Assembly: GCF_950023065.1 (NCBI RefSeq)
Contig: NC_088679.1
Location: forward strand, 78,802,001-78,866,000
Reading direction: 5' to 3'
DNA length: 64,000 nucleotides
From: Planococcus citri
Taxonomy: Eukaryota > Arthropoda > Insecta > Hemiptera > Pseudococcidae
Part shown: positions 11,383-22,645 of the stretch, in pieces
How positions within the stretch are numbered: the first letter of the stretch is position 1
How the letters are laid out: every line of letters starts with the position of its first letter
Notes under the pieces: model-generated
Seen by the model: the letters and a program-made list of their open reading frames with translations, nothing else
The model's database searches: none
What the model was told of the DNA's origin: nothing
Made by a program: the position numbers and the translations under genes

Positions 11383-12561
11383 TTCAGTTATATGTATAAC
11401 AAAATTTGGACTTCTGATTCCTTTCCAAAAATGTGGAAAACTCCAACATACAATCATTCCAATATTAAAACCTGATAAAAACTCAAATCTTGCATCTAGT
11501 TATCTCCCCATCTCCTTAACTTCAGTTCCTTGCAAAATACTTGAAAAAATGGTTATTAAACGTCTTAATTGGTATATTGATTCCTCAAACTCTCTCAGCA
11601 TTTTGTCAAAGTGGTTTCAGAAAGAAAAGATCTACCCTAGATCACCTCTTTAGTCTCCAAAAAGAAATTAGTTCGGCCTTCCAGAATAAAGAAAGTGTTC
11701 TTTCAGTCTTTTTTGATCTTGAAAAGGCATTTGATAAAGCCTGGCGTTATAAAATTCTCCAAAAATTACATTCCATTGGAATTAGAGGACATTTAGCCTA
11801 CTTTATTCAAAATTTCTTGACAAACCTTACTTTTAGAGTAAGAGTTGACAATGCATACTCAGAATTTTTTGAAATTGAAAACGGAGTCCCCCAATGTTCA
11901 GTTCTTAGCACAGTTTTATTTATACTTTTGATTGATGACATTTCCAATGTTGTTTCTAGACCAATTTCCCTGAGAATCTTCGCTGATGATATAAACATTT
12001 TCTTTCGTTCAAATAATATTCAACTAGCTCTTCATTTAATCCAAGAAACCCTTGAAAAAATTGAATCATGGGCAGATTCTAATGGTCTAACCTTCTCAGA
12101 GTCAAAAACTCACTGTATAGGTACTTTTCACCAAAAAAAATAAGATTCCTCCAGATCTCATTCTCAACTTCAAAGGACACTCTTTAGAATTCAAAACCAC
12201 TACTAAATTTCTTGGCTTAACTTTTGATAGAAAACTAAATTGGACTCCTCATTTCCTAAAAGTAAAATCAGATCTCATAAAACGCCTAAATCTGTTGAAA
12301 ATAATCAAAAATACTAAGTATAATCCATCTTGCAAACTCCTACTTCACTTGTATAAATCTCTAATTTGCAGTAAAATTAAGTATGGAAGCCCATGTTTTG
12401 CAAATATCTCAAATAAAACTTCAAATATCCTAAAAACAATTCAAAATTCAGCCCTAAGGATCTGTATAGGAGCCCATTCCTCTCCAATACGAGTAGATAG
12501 CATTTATTGTGAAGCACTGAAGCAGCAGAATTACCCCCAGATTTTAGAAGAACTCTCATAA
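11383..12561 (+). pseudogene. Reverse transcriptase domain of the I-like element, frameshifted
   Basis: Recognisable RT blocks in order: YNKIWTSDSFPKMWK (11,395 on), a block with IIPILKPDKN, QSGFRKKRST, FFDLEKAFDKAW (catalytic Asp region), GVPQCSVLS and IFADDINIF. The FADD catalytic pair at 11,979-11,990 is intact. The usual GVPQGS glycine is Cys here, which may damage activity. The reading frame shifts near 11,440, near 11,590 (CT-rich run), within the A8 run at 12,133-12,140, and near the C5 run at 12,534-12,538. Two of the four shifts fall at homopolymers, so slippage or base-calling error is possible for those. It would copy the element RNA into DNA at a nicked target in the nucleus. Confidence 0.85.
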
Positions 12562-13679
12562 CAAACAAATTCATCTCAAATGTATCCACCAACCCTTCCC
12601 ATCCACTCCAAAACTCAATTAACCCACCAAACCCCCAACATTTTTACCATAATATTATAGAAGGACCCATTTCTAATTTCATCACAATGTTGAATGATCT
12701 TCAAATCAATCCTAAAACTTTCATCCAAAAACCAATATTATACCCTCCTTGGCTGCTAAAGCCTCCTCAAGTCAATCTACAGCTTATTAACTACTCAAAA
12801 AATAGCCACTCTCCATTAGTAATAAAACAGAACTATCTTGAACTCTTATCAGAATACAAAAAATTCAATCTTTGCTTTACAGATGGATCAAAAATACCAA
12901 CACTTCACACAGGATATGCCTACTCTATAAATGATAGAATTTCTAATTTTAAAATCCATAACTGTTCTTCAATCTACACTGCCGAACTCACAGCTATTTT
13001 CCACTGTCTCTGTGATATACTCACTTATGAATCAGAAAATAAGTCCTTCTTAATTCAAAGTGATTCCCTCAGCTCACTAACTGCTATCCAAAATCTTTTT
13101 CCCAATCACCTTCTAATTCAAAATATTCATAAAACTCTATTTGACTTACAAAATTCAAACTTCTTCATACAGCTTATGTATGTACCTAGCCACGATGGAA
13201 TCTTGGGAAATGAAATTGTAGATATTAATGCAAAATCTGCCACCACCCTTTCTCCCCTTATATTTATCACAGCTGACGACCTCAAATCTATCTTCACTAA
13301 AAGCACACTTAAGAAATGGCAAAACTTTTGGTCCCTCCAAACCACAAACAAGCTCTTTCAACATAAAAAATCAGTCCATCCTTGGAAAAACCTCTCCCAC
13401 TTAAACAGACTTGAAGAAATCATTATAACCAGATTGAAAATTTGCCACACAAAAATCACACGCAATCACCTCCATGAAAAGGCCCCAAAACCCACATGTC
13501 AGTTCTGCCTGTCAGAACTTATATCTGTCCAACACTTACTATTTCACTGTCCCTTCTTACATCAGCACAGACTATCCCTTCAAATAGATGAAAGATCCCT
13601 ATTCATACCAGACGACCCTTCCAAAATTAAAAAATTCTTAGACCTAATTAAAAAACTTGACCTTACCAACTCGATTTAA
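12540..13679 (+). pseudogene. RNase H domain and C-terminal Cys/His motif of the I-like element
   Basis: An uninterrupted 330-codon frame (12,687-13,679) can be extended upstream in the same frame to about 12,540. RNase H signature positions are present: FTDGSK (first Asp), AELTAIFHC (Glu), QSDSLSSL (second Asp), and VPSHDGILGNEIVDINAKSA (His and last Asp). The region CQFC...H...HC near 13,495-13,550 is the Cys/His motif common at the C-terminus of this group. The enzyme would remove RNA from the RNA-DNA hybrid. It is open from Met to stop, but it depends on the frameshifted RT upstream, so it is scored as part of a broken element. Confidence 0.85.
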
Positions 13680-13747
13680 ATCTCACACGACGGGTGTAAT
13701 AATCAAGTAAGTAATTACAAACTCCCAAAAAAAAAAAAAATTCTGAC

Positions 13748-13763
13748 AATTTTGGCAAAAACA
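13748..13763. repeat. Right target-site duplication of the I-like retrotransposon
   Basis: Exact copy of 11,320-11,335, directly 3' of the poly-A tail and the short TTCTGAC spacer. Confidence 0.8.
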
Positions 13764-15927
13764 GAATTTTGTCGGAAATATTGGAAAAATATGACCTTTA
13801 AGGAAGTGAAGGCATAAATCAATGCGGTTCTGTATGTTTTGACAAAAAAGTAGAATGATTTCAAGTGAATTTTTCGTGGTGATTTAGAATAAATTATTGT
13901 TCAATGATGATTTAGTTTGGAACTCTTTTTGATTATTTCAAATGAATTTTTTTTTGTAATTAGTGATTTTTCAGAGTTCAATTCTAGTGATATTTTTTTC
14001 AAATGATGAGATAAATTTTTGTGGTGATTTCAAATTGATTTTTCACTGTTGAATTCTAATGAATTTTTTTCAAAGTACGACAAAATTAATTTTTTGTTCG
14101 GAATTATTCCAAGTGAATTTTACGTGGTGATTTAGAATATACATATTATTCAATGATGATTGTTAATTGAATTTTTTCAGCAACTTGAAATTCAGCTTTT
14201 TAGTAGTAGGCGGTTTTGACGTCTACGATGTACATTTGGAAACGAAAATGATGAGTTTTAGCAAAGCTACGTATAATTTTTGACCCTTGTAAAAAAAAAT
14301 ACCACGTACAGGAACACGTTATAATAATGCGTATTCTACATAGAAACAAAACCATCGATCACATAGCCACCAATATAGTTGGTTATTAAATCTGACAAGA
14401 AATTTCGAGTACCTACTATAATAGCTATCGCGTGTTTCTCGCGGTATTACCTTACGCTTAGCATACACTCTTCGAAGCATATTGTTCATTATAAATGTAA
14501 ATTAACTTGTCATATCGAGATTGAACTTGAAATTTGTTCAATTTTCATAAACCAACTCGCATACGATACGAACTGACAGTTGGTTTAACTCGGTTTTGTA
14601 TTTTTCATTTCATAATTAATCGTTCCGTGCTCTTCGATGAAAAATTTTCGCTATATAGGTTCGCGTTTTGATTTTCATTTTGTGTCTATTTTTTTTATTA
14701 TTATTATTAAACATTTTTTTTTGTGTGTGTTCGTTAACGTATCACGAGCTTCGTTTATGGGATTACAATCACGCGATGTAGCCTATGGGTACGTGAGTGA
14801 TGAACGTGGGTAGGTGTATTATGATTTTCAATTTCTTTCGTTGCTCGACGTAAATGAGGTCTAAGTTGGTATGATTTTTGCTGTGTGTGCGTGTGAGTGC
14901 TTTTTAGAGTTCGAATTGAATTTTATATGAATTGATAAATTTTCATTATTCAGAGCATATCTGATTTTAGAATATTTTGAGCGAATTACTTTGACAACTT
15001 GGAAAAATTTTCAACATCAAGTCAGACTTCAAACGTGAAAAAATTTGGTCAAATTTCCAATATTTAGAGTCAAGCCATTGTTAGAATTTTTGGTCAGATT
15101 CTTGAAAACTGTCGAAATTTTGGAAAAAATTCAACTTAATTTCTGATATAATGTTGGACAATTAAAAACTTGAAGAAAATGGGGGGAACATTGGAAACTT
15201 GTTTGTGATTCTTAGGAGTTTGAAAAAAATGGTGATGAATTTTCAATATTATATCAGACTTGAAAATTATAAAAAATAACCATTTTTTTGCCTAACTTTT
15301 GAATACGAGAAAAATTTTGAAAAAATCTTCACAAAAAAATCCCTACGAATTCTCGACATTACCTACTGCGTTAGTCTTTCAAAACTTTGAAAAAAAATCA
15401 CCAAAATTCTGAAATTTCTTGAGCAAGAAAAATATCCATGATTTAAAACTTACTTTCCTCGAAGAGCAGACTTGACTACCATTTTTTTGCATGAGCTCTT
15501 ATCAAGTTGAAAAAAAAACTTACCCTAATTAACATTATAACTCGTGATAAGTTTCGAAAGAAGGGAAAAGGGTTCGAAATGTCACAAAAACATGAAAAAT
15601 CAGCACTTCGGTCATTTTTAAGCATCTCATGCCCCAAATCAGAGCATTTATCACAATTCATAAAGCAAACATTTCTGATTTAAATGAAGTTCTGTCAAAA
15701 AACCTCTCTTTGTCATTCAAGCAGTGTTGGTCTTCTTGCACAGAGTACTACAAATTGAAAAAAAAAAAAAAAAAAAAAAAATGAAATACAGAAAGAATTG
15801 ATGAGATATTTCAGAAAATTCTCAATTTCCATGTCATTGTCAGAAGTATTCGAAAAAGATCTGTTTTTGAGAAAAATCCCCCCCCAGGGAGGAATCCTGA
15901 GCAACGATGGTGATCTTTTAAGTAATA
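13764..15927. other. AT-rich non-coding DNA with degenerate tandem repeats
   Basis: Between 13,855 and 14,175 a block with AAGTGAATTTTTCGTGGTG and TTTAGAATA recurs about 248 bp later (AAGTGAATTTTACGTGGTG), with partial copies of TTTCAAATGAATTTTT between. From 14,300 to 14,900 the DNA is less repetitive and CpG-containing. From 14,950 to 15,500 AT-rich imperfect repeats of GTCAGACTT...AAAATTT type occur. No gene is supported. Confidence 0.5.
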
Positions 15928-18057
15928 CAGTCAAATAGGGATTTCGCCTGGAATAAATTGGGGAAAATTTTTTTTTGCGCCAAAACGCTTAGGATGGTGT
16001 CCTAAATGACATACTAAAACCCACCCTAAATCCGCCTGGAGCTTCTCCCACCAGACCCACATTCGTGCCCCCCCCAGCACCGTTTTTTGCGATTTTCTCG
16101 CGAGCAGTTGATTTTACGTCGAAAATAATTTTATTTTTGTGTTCTACGTCAAATTTCCGATCTAGTGATGTATCAACTGCCCTTCTACCCCCAAGGGGGT
16201 GGGGCTAGACCCATTCAAAAAAGGGGGATTTCTTGAAAAATACATAAAGGCTATAGGCGCCTAAGAGGGGTGAAATGGTCCCCGAAAGTGTTCGAGTTGA
16301 TATCAGCATGGATGGAGAAACTTGCGCGTGGAAAATTTCAGATCTACATCCCCTCCCCTTTTTGGTGACCCCCCCCTTTTCTGAAATTTCAATAACACTT
16401 TTCTCAGCCCCATTTTAACCGATTTTGAAAATTTTTCTGGGAGTTATGTATATCCTCAGTAGGTACCCCCACAAAAATTTTCAACCCCCTCCCCTCATGT
16501 TTACCCCTCAAAACGGCGTTTTTTTCATTTTTTTATGCCTATTAACAATCAAGATTGCGAGGTACAATTTTACAAACACGTTTTTTGGATGTATTTTTGA
16601 CCCCCAAACATCATGTAGTTCTTTCAAAATTTTTGCTCTAGTGCGCCGTGCTGAAAAGTTGAAAAAATGTGTCTTAGGGGGGTGGGGGTGATTTTGAAAT
16701 TTTGAGAAACATGAATATCAATGAGTAGGGTGTCGTTTTCTTATGATTCAATACCACTGAGCACGAATATGACCTCAGCAGAATGTTTACCTTATAAGGA
16801 AATTTTTTTCCAATTTATTTTTCTTTGGGGGGGGGGGGGGGGTTAATTGGACAGCCTTTGCATCCAATGGAGGCAGTTGAATGTGCGAGTGTAGCAGAAA
16901 ATCTGACGTCATATTCGTGCTCAGCAGTATCGAATCGTAAGAAAACGACACGAAAATCATCAAAGTAAGTTTATTTTGAAAATCTTAAAAATTGAGGGGT
17001 CCGGAGGGGATGTGCGGGTGTAAAACAAAATCTGACGTCATATTCGTGCTCAGCAGTATTGAATCGTAAGAAAACGACACAAAAATTCATCAAAGTAAGT
17101 TTATTTTAAAAATCTTAAAAATTGAGGGGTGAGACTGAGGGGTCCGGAGGGGCTGAGGGGCTCTGGAGAGGGGTAGGTGGGTGTAGCAGAAAATCTGAGG
17201 TCATATTCGTGCTCAGTGGTATTGAATCATAAGAAAACGACACCCTACTCATTGATATTCATGTTTCTCAAAATTTCAAAATCACCCCCACCCCCCTAAG
17301 ACACATTTTTTCAACTTTTCAGCACGGCGCACTAGAGCAAAAATTTTGAAAGAACTACATGATGTTTGGGGGTCAAAAATACATCCAAAAAACGTGTTTG
17401 TAAAATTGTACCTCGCAATCTTGATTGTTAATAGGCATAAAAAAATGAAAAAAACGCCGTTTTGAGGGGTAAACATGAGGGGAGGGGGTTGAAAATTTTT
17501 GTGGGGGTACCTACTGAGGATATACATAACTCCCAGAAAAATGTTCAAAATCGGTTAAAATGGGGCTGAGAAAAGTGTTATTGAAATTTCAGAAAAGGGG
17601 GGGGGGTCACCAAAAAGGGGAGGGGATGTAGATCTGAAATTTTCCACGCGCAAGTTTCTCCATCCATGCTGATATCAACTCGAACCCTTCGGGGACCATT
17701 TCACCCCTCTTAGGCGCCTATAGCCTTTATGTATTTTTCAAGAAATCCCCCTTTTTTGAATGGTTCCAGCCCCACCCCCTTGGGGGTAGAAGGGCAGTTG
17801 ATACATCACTAGATCGGAAATTTGACGTAGAACACAAAAATAAAATTATTTTCGACGTAAAATCAACTGCTCGCGAGAAAATCGCAAAAAACGGTGCTGG
17901 GGGGGGCACGAATGTGGGTCTGGGGGGAGAAGCTCCAGGCGGATTTAGGGTGGGTTTTAGTATGTCATTTAGGACACCATCCTAAGCGTTTTGGCGCAAA
18001 AAAAAATTTTCCACCAATTTATTCCAGGTTGAGTTCTCATATGAGCTAATTTGACTG
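15928..18057. mobile_element. Large foldback element with about 835-bp inverted arms
   Basis: 15,947-16,781 and 17,191-18,028 are near-identical inverted copies, starting CCTGGAATAAATTGG on the left and ending CCAATTTATTCCAGG on the right. Outside these the 9-bp word CAGTCAAAT (15,928-15,936) is inverted at 18,049-18,057, separated from the arms by 10 and 20 unrelated bases; this may be the real terminus. The spacer (16,782-17,190) contains tandem partial copies of a unit with TCATATTCGTGCTCAG and AAGAAAACGACAC about 130 bp apart. Both arms contain the same 88-codon frame in opposite orientation; it has no known domain and is a product of the symmetry. No transposase and no clear target duplication were seen. 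A G16 run is at 16,827-16,842. Confidence 0.8.
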
Positions 18058-19170
18058 GACTAAAGCGGAATCTTTTAAAATCGAAAACTCGAATTATTTG
18101 CACACAAACAATATACTTTTCAGCGTGAAATATCCCTTCCACCCCTCGAAAATTTTGAAATACGTTTTTCCTTCATTTTTTGATTTCTTTTTGGGGGGCT
18201 CTAAAGGAGTTTTTCTAAGCGCCAACATTGTTCAACTGATCGGATTTCGAAACGATTTCATTTTCAATACAGAAATTGAACATCGTTGAGAAAATGTTTC
18301 ATTTAGTTTTTCTCTTTTTTGTCGCAAGTTCAGTGGGTTGGAGGGGGAGGGGGTACATTTTGACATTTTGAGACCAAAATTACTCGAAACCAGGGAAGTT
18401 TTTTCAAAAGAGGATGGTTCAGAAGAATTTGAACGCAGAAATTAAAAATTTTCAACAAAAGAAAACTCAACAACTTCTCTTTTAGGCATTCAATTTTCTT
18501 TATTTTTCAATCTTGAAGAGCTCTGTACAGAGAGAGGGTCATATGTAGTTGTAGTAAGAACTCAGGGTGTTTTTTACATATGAAATGTTTATTCAAAACT
18601 TTGACGCATGAGTTACAAATTTCCAATAAAAAGTTTTTTAAACACATTTTAAAAAAAATTATTCCAACTTTGGGGACATTGTTCCAGAGGACCAATATTG
18701 CTTGGGAAAGTTGGGGACCAGGGAGGTTCTATTCTTGAATGAAAATGGTGTAATTCAAAACAATTCTGATGGATGAGTTGAATATTATTCTTTATCAAGA
18801 TTTTTTAATCGATGTTTTTTTCATTTTTTCAACTTTGGGCACCACTTAGGGGGCTAAATTCGTCAATGATTCTTTCGTATTCATAAAAAGACAACAACAT
18901 AAGGGCGTGGGAGCAAAAAGAACGCATAAAATTATTCAGGAGTATCAAATGAAGGACCACCCCAACACACCAAACATAATCGAGGAATTTACTTCAATTT
19001 TTCACATAAGTTACCGTTTTTAAAAATTTGGTACACAATTTTCCAATACGAATTCATTTTGCAGGAATTTTCAAGTTGGGTTTACGATTTAAAAATCTCA
19101 TTCCTCGGTCGAAATTACGTAATAAAGCAACTAAGAGTAAAGAAAACTGAAAAAATTTTAATTTTCTTAC
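18058..19170. other. AT-rich non-coding DNA
   Basis: No gene or recognisable element. Short frames are present on both strands without coding character. Confidence 0.5.
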
Positions 19171-19299
19171 CTCAGCCAGGTTTATGGAACAATTGTCGCT
19201 GAGATGTTGGTAAATCGACGGAATTTTGCGGTATCTTTCATTGTCATGACAGCGAATCAGTGATGCATTTTCTGACTTCCGTAGAATCCAAAAAATAAG
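19171..19299 (-). CDS. Possible internal coding exon, unidentified
   Basis: On the minus strand a strong acceptor (AATTTTTTTTTCAG) precedes 129 bp that stay open for exactly 43 codons, followed by a consensus donor (GAG/GTAAGA at 19,170-19,165). The peptide begins LIFWILRKSENASL and ends with a DNCSINLAE block; it was not recognised. The opposite strand is also partly open after an acceptor-like TTCTTACCTCAG (a peptide starting QVYGTIVAEMLVNRR), but it lacks a clear donor before its stop. The minus reading is preferred because both splice borders are good. The partner exon could be 27,970-28,101, since both are phase 0, with an 8.7-kb intron between. That link is an inference. Confidence 0.4.
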
Positions 19300-19519
19300 C
19301 TGAAAAAAAAATTAATAAAGATATATTATTATCGAGCTTACATTTTACAGAGGCAAGTAAAGTTTTAAAAAAACTACAATACTGCAGAAAGCATTCAAAA
19401 ATTATGAGCCACGTAATAAAACCTTGAAAAACGATGCCAATAAAAATGATTCAGAGAACGAAGTTCCTGCTGATAGCGAGTGTGATCAAGTGACACATGC
19501 TACACGTACTTACGTATTA

Positions 19520-19523
19520 TTAT
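19520..19523. repeat. Candidate TTAT target duplication, left
   Basis: TTAT directly precedes the left end of the palindromic element and TTAT also directly follows its right end (20,763-20,766). Confidence 0.6.
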
Positions 19524-20762
19524 TGGGTCATTCCATGCCAAATCGGCGGATTTTTGCACGAGGGGTCTTCGATTTTTTTCAAAATCAGATCATTTGTAGA
19601 GGTCATCAAACGATGACAAATGACGCAAACTGGACATTTTTTCGATTTTTTTTGACGGAGCTGTGGCGCTTCAAAGTTCTCCAAAATGACCGAAAATGGA
19701 AAATTTCAGTTGCAAATTGCTCCGGTTGTACGTGGTATAGAATTTTGAACTTTTTTTCAAATTGTAGTACTTTGAGAGGGCAATCGACAAGTGATGTCAA
19801 AATCAGTGTTGCCACTTTCAAAAACCTAAAAAAATCGATTTTAAAACTTATAATTTGAATAAAACCACGATGTCGACGAGTAAAAATTCTGAAAAAATTC
19901 TCAGTTTTAGTCCTTTTTATGTAGAATGACATATCAAAAAATTGGACTGGCATCTTTTTTCATTTTCGAGAAAAAAAAATTACAAGTTTTACAATCGCTG
20001 CAAAAGTACCATCAGAAACCTAAAAAACGAAAATTTTTGCATTTTTGAAATATTTTACCAATTTGTAGACGATAATGTGAAAAAAATCCCCCTCCCCCCA
20101 TTTGTCAACGAATTGACATTTTTTGTGCTATAAATTTTTATTTCAAGAGTGAAATATGTGCATTTTTCGTCAATTTGTCGACAAATTGGGGGAGGGGGAT
20201 TTTTTTCACATTATCGTCTACAAATTGGTAAAATATTTCAAAAATGCAAAAATTTTCGTTTTTTAGGTTTCTGATGGTACTTTTGCAGCGATTGTAAAAC
20301 TTGTAATTTTTTTTTCTCGAAAATGAAAAAAGATGCCAGTCCAATTTTTTGATATGTCATTCTACATAAAAAGGACTAAAACTGAGAATTTTTTCAGAAT
20401 TTTTACTCGTCGACATCGTGGTTTTATTCAAATTATAAGTTTTAAAATCGATTTTTTTAGGTTTTTGAAAGTGGCAACACTGATTTTGACATCACTTGTC
20501 GATTGCCCTCTCAAAGTACTACAATTTGAAAAAAAGTTCAAAATTCTATACCACGTACAACCGGAGCAATTTGCAACTGAAATTTTCCATTTTCGGTCAT
20601 TTTGGAGAACTTTGAAGCGCCACAGCTCCGTCAAAAAAAATCGAAAAAATGTCCAGTTTGCGTCATTTGTCATCGTTTGATGACCTCTACAAATGATCTG
20701 ATTTTGAAAAAAATCGAAGACCCCTCGTGCAAAAATCCGCCGATTTGGCATGGAATGACCCA
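19524..20762. mobile_element. Nearly perfect palindromic (foldback) element, 1.24 kb
   Basis: Begins TGGGTCATTCCATGCC and ends with the exact complement GGCATGGAATGACCCA. The two arms, each about 590 bp, meet around a roughly 70-bp centre near 20,105-20,180. A 115-codon frame on the minus strand of the left arm (19,606-19,953) is duplicated without change on the plus strand of the right arm (20,333-20,680), showing that the arms are identical over at least 348 bp. No transposase domain is recognisable in the arm frames, which are a consequence of symmetry. TTAT flanks suggest a transposon with 4-bp target duplication. The superfamily is not determined. Identical arms point to recent insertion or arm-to-arm gene conversion. 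Confidence 0.85.
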
Positions 20763-22640
20763 TTATAAATAATCGTTGCATTGGATAATTCGCAAGGTTT
20801 GAGGGTAATATATATTTTTAAAACCTTAATCACACTCCCCATCGATGAAAAAATAAGAATTCGTACACGATTCAATACTAATAGGTATCAAAATCAAAAA
20901 ATACAATTTACAAGTAGCACAAGTAGAGGTAGGTATTATATAAATGAATTCGTTCCGTTAGGGTATAAAATTTATCGAGAGCGCCATTCTTTATTGAATT
21001 TTTTCCAATTCATCTTTTTTCCCCCTTCATCGCACCACCGGCGCGGTGGCGGTATTTTTTGAAAATTGCTATCGCGACTGGCTATATAGTAATAGTATAC
21101 TATACGTATCTTTTCTGAAATATTCTCAGATAAATATAAAACTCTTCCATTACATCGGGGCGAGCAGCAGAGTAAAGGGGTACGCTCGGCAACGATGCTG
21201 CTAGTAGAAGGAGAAGCAGGGGTAGGATGGCGATACGGTGGATGAAGAGGAGGTTTTTTTGCAGTTATCGTTTTCTTCGTTCTTTTCCACCATCGTCTTC
21301 GTCCTCGGCTTTTCAAGATTTACGCAACATTCGCCGCTTAGCGCGGAGGTATCGGCTTTTTTTTTCTCCTTTCCAGATAACGAACAACGAAGAGAACGCT
21401 CTGTGGAATGTTAAAATGAGTTTCTCTTTCATATCGAATGCTTCCGATTTTCTTCTTTCATTTCGTGTATTATACGTATAGGTATTACCTACGTACGGGT
21501 ATGTACTATACTGGGTACAAAATACATAATGTGATTCGTAAAGATGATTCAGAGAGGTACACATTTGCTGGAGATAGAATGAATAAAATATTTAAGTAAT
21601 CGGGGCACCAGTGTTCCGTCACAACAACAAAATTAGTACCGAATAGTTCTCATCTCATTTCTGTTTCTCTCGCTAGCTCGTTTCATAACTCGAAATCGAC
21701 ATTAAAAATATTTTAAATCAAAACACATTCGATGAAATGAACCAAAAAAGCAATATTTTTCTCAATTTACACGAATCATAATCATCGCGTTAGTAATCTA
21801 TTCGTGTAGGTATACGCGCATGCAACGTGTTAATAAAATAGCATAATTAAAAATACAAAGGCGAACCGCAAAAACACAATTCACGTGCGATTTCATTCCT
21901 TAATTAATCAGCCCAATTTTAATTAACTTTACACAACCAATGGAAAAGGAAATGGAACACCAGGCAAAAATTCTATAATTTTTTATCAATTTTTCATCAA
22001 AAAAAAAAAAAAAAAAAAAGTGAACCTCAGAGAACACCTAATATTTTGATCTCATGAGACCTCTTCGAGGGAATTCATGCTTATCAAAATTTTTTGAGGA
22101 CAGCAAAGATTCGCATGATTTGACAATATAAACGATCTGCAGGCAATAAATAAGATCTGCGCTGCGTTAGGAGGGGGGAGAGAGGAAAGAAGACTATGAA
22201 CGTAAATATCATTTTCCAAATTTAAGTAGGTAGGTAATATCCTTAGGGGTAATATGCCTCATCTAATAAAAAGATTGATGTTGTGACAAAATAATAATTT
22301 TTTGGATTCTGAAAGTTTATTATTTTAGATGAAAAAATGGGGAGTTTTCCTCAAAAACGTAATATTTCCAGAATATGTGTACGAGTACTTTTGAAGTCAA
22401 ATTACCATACGAGTAAAAACTTCTCGAAAAACGAATTTCATCACTTTTCGTCGAAGGCTAATTTTTTTCATTAGATTTTAAATTTTCTGAACTTCAAACT
22501 TGTTAAAAACAGTTTTGAAACAGTATCCAAACTTATCTTACAAAAGATTCCCCTGAAATTCGCTGGATAAGTCAGTTCTCAGGTTCAGCATTTCAAACTA
22601 ATTTATAAACGTACTAGAAAACGTTGTTTTTTTTTTTCTT
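20763..22640. other. Mixed non-coding DNA, partly GC-richer
   Basis: 20,960-21,330 is CpG-containing and GC-richer (CACCACCGGCGCGGTGGCGG near 21,033), the rest AT-rich. No credible gene. The pre-insertion site of the palindromic element joins 19,519 to 20,763. Confidence 0.4.
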
Positions 22641-22645
22641 TTCAG

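Larger units (their letters stand above)
11336..13747 (+). mobile_element. I-type non-LTR retrotransposon, 5'-truncated, with RT and RNase H
   Basis: Bounded by the 16-bp duplication and ending in an A-run (13,727-13,740). It carries the C-terminal two thirds of a retroelement polyprotein: reverse transcriptase (about 11,380-12,530), then RNase H and a C-terminal Cys/His motif (about 12,530-13,679). The endonuclease and any ORF1 are missing, so it is 5'-truncated. RT followed by RNase H, with a QSGFRKKRST block, fits the I/Nimb group better than Jockey or CR1, which lack RNase H. The clade name is an inference from memory of family layouts. The plus-strand frame changes at least four times, so the copy cannot encode one continuous protein. 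Confidence 0.85.

Noticed and set aside
16425..17548. Identical 88-codon frames in opposite orientation
   Set aside because: Mirror images created by the foldback arms; hydrophobic low-complexity content and no recognised domain.
19388..19515. Plus-strand exon-like frame starting KAFKNYEPRNK
   Set aside because: Acceptor-like CTGCAG precedes it, but there is no good donor before the palindrome insertion, and the opposite strand is also open. Kept only as a hint.
19606..20680. Identical 115- and 117-codon frames in both arms of the palindrome
   Set aside because: Produced by the symmetry of the element; overlapping frames on both strands and no transposase motif.
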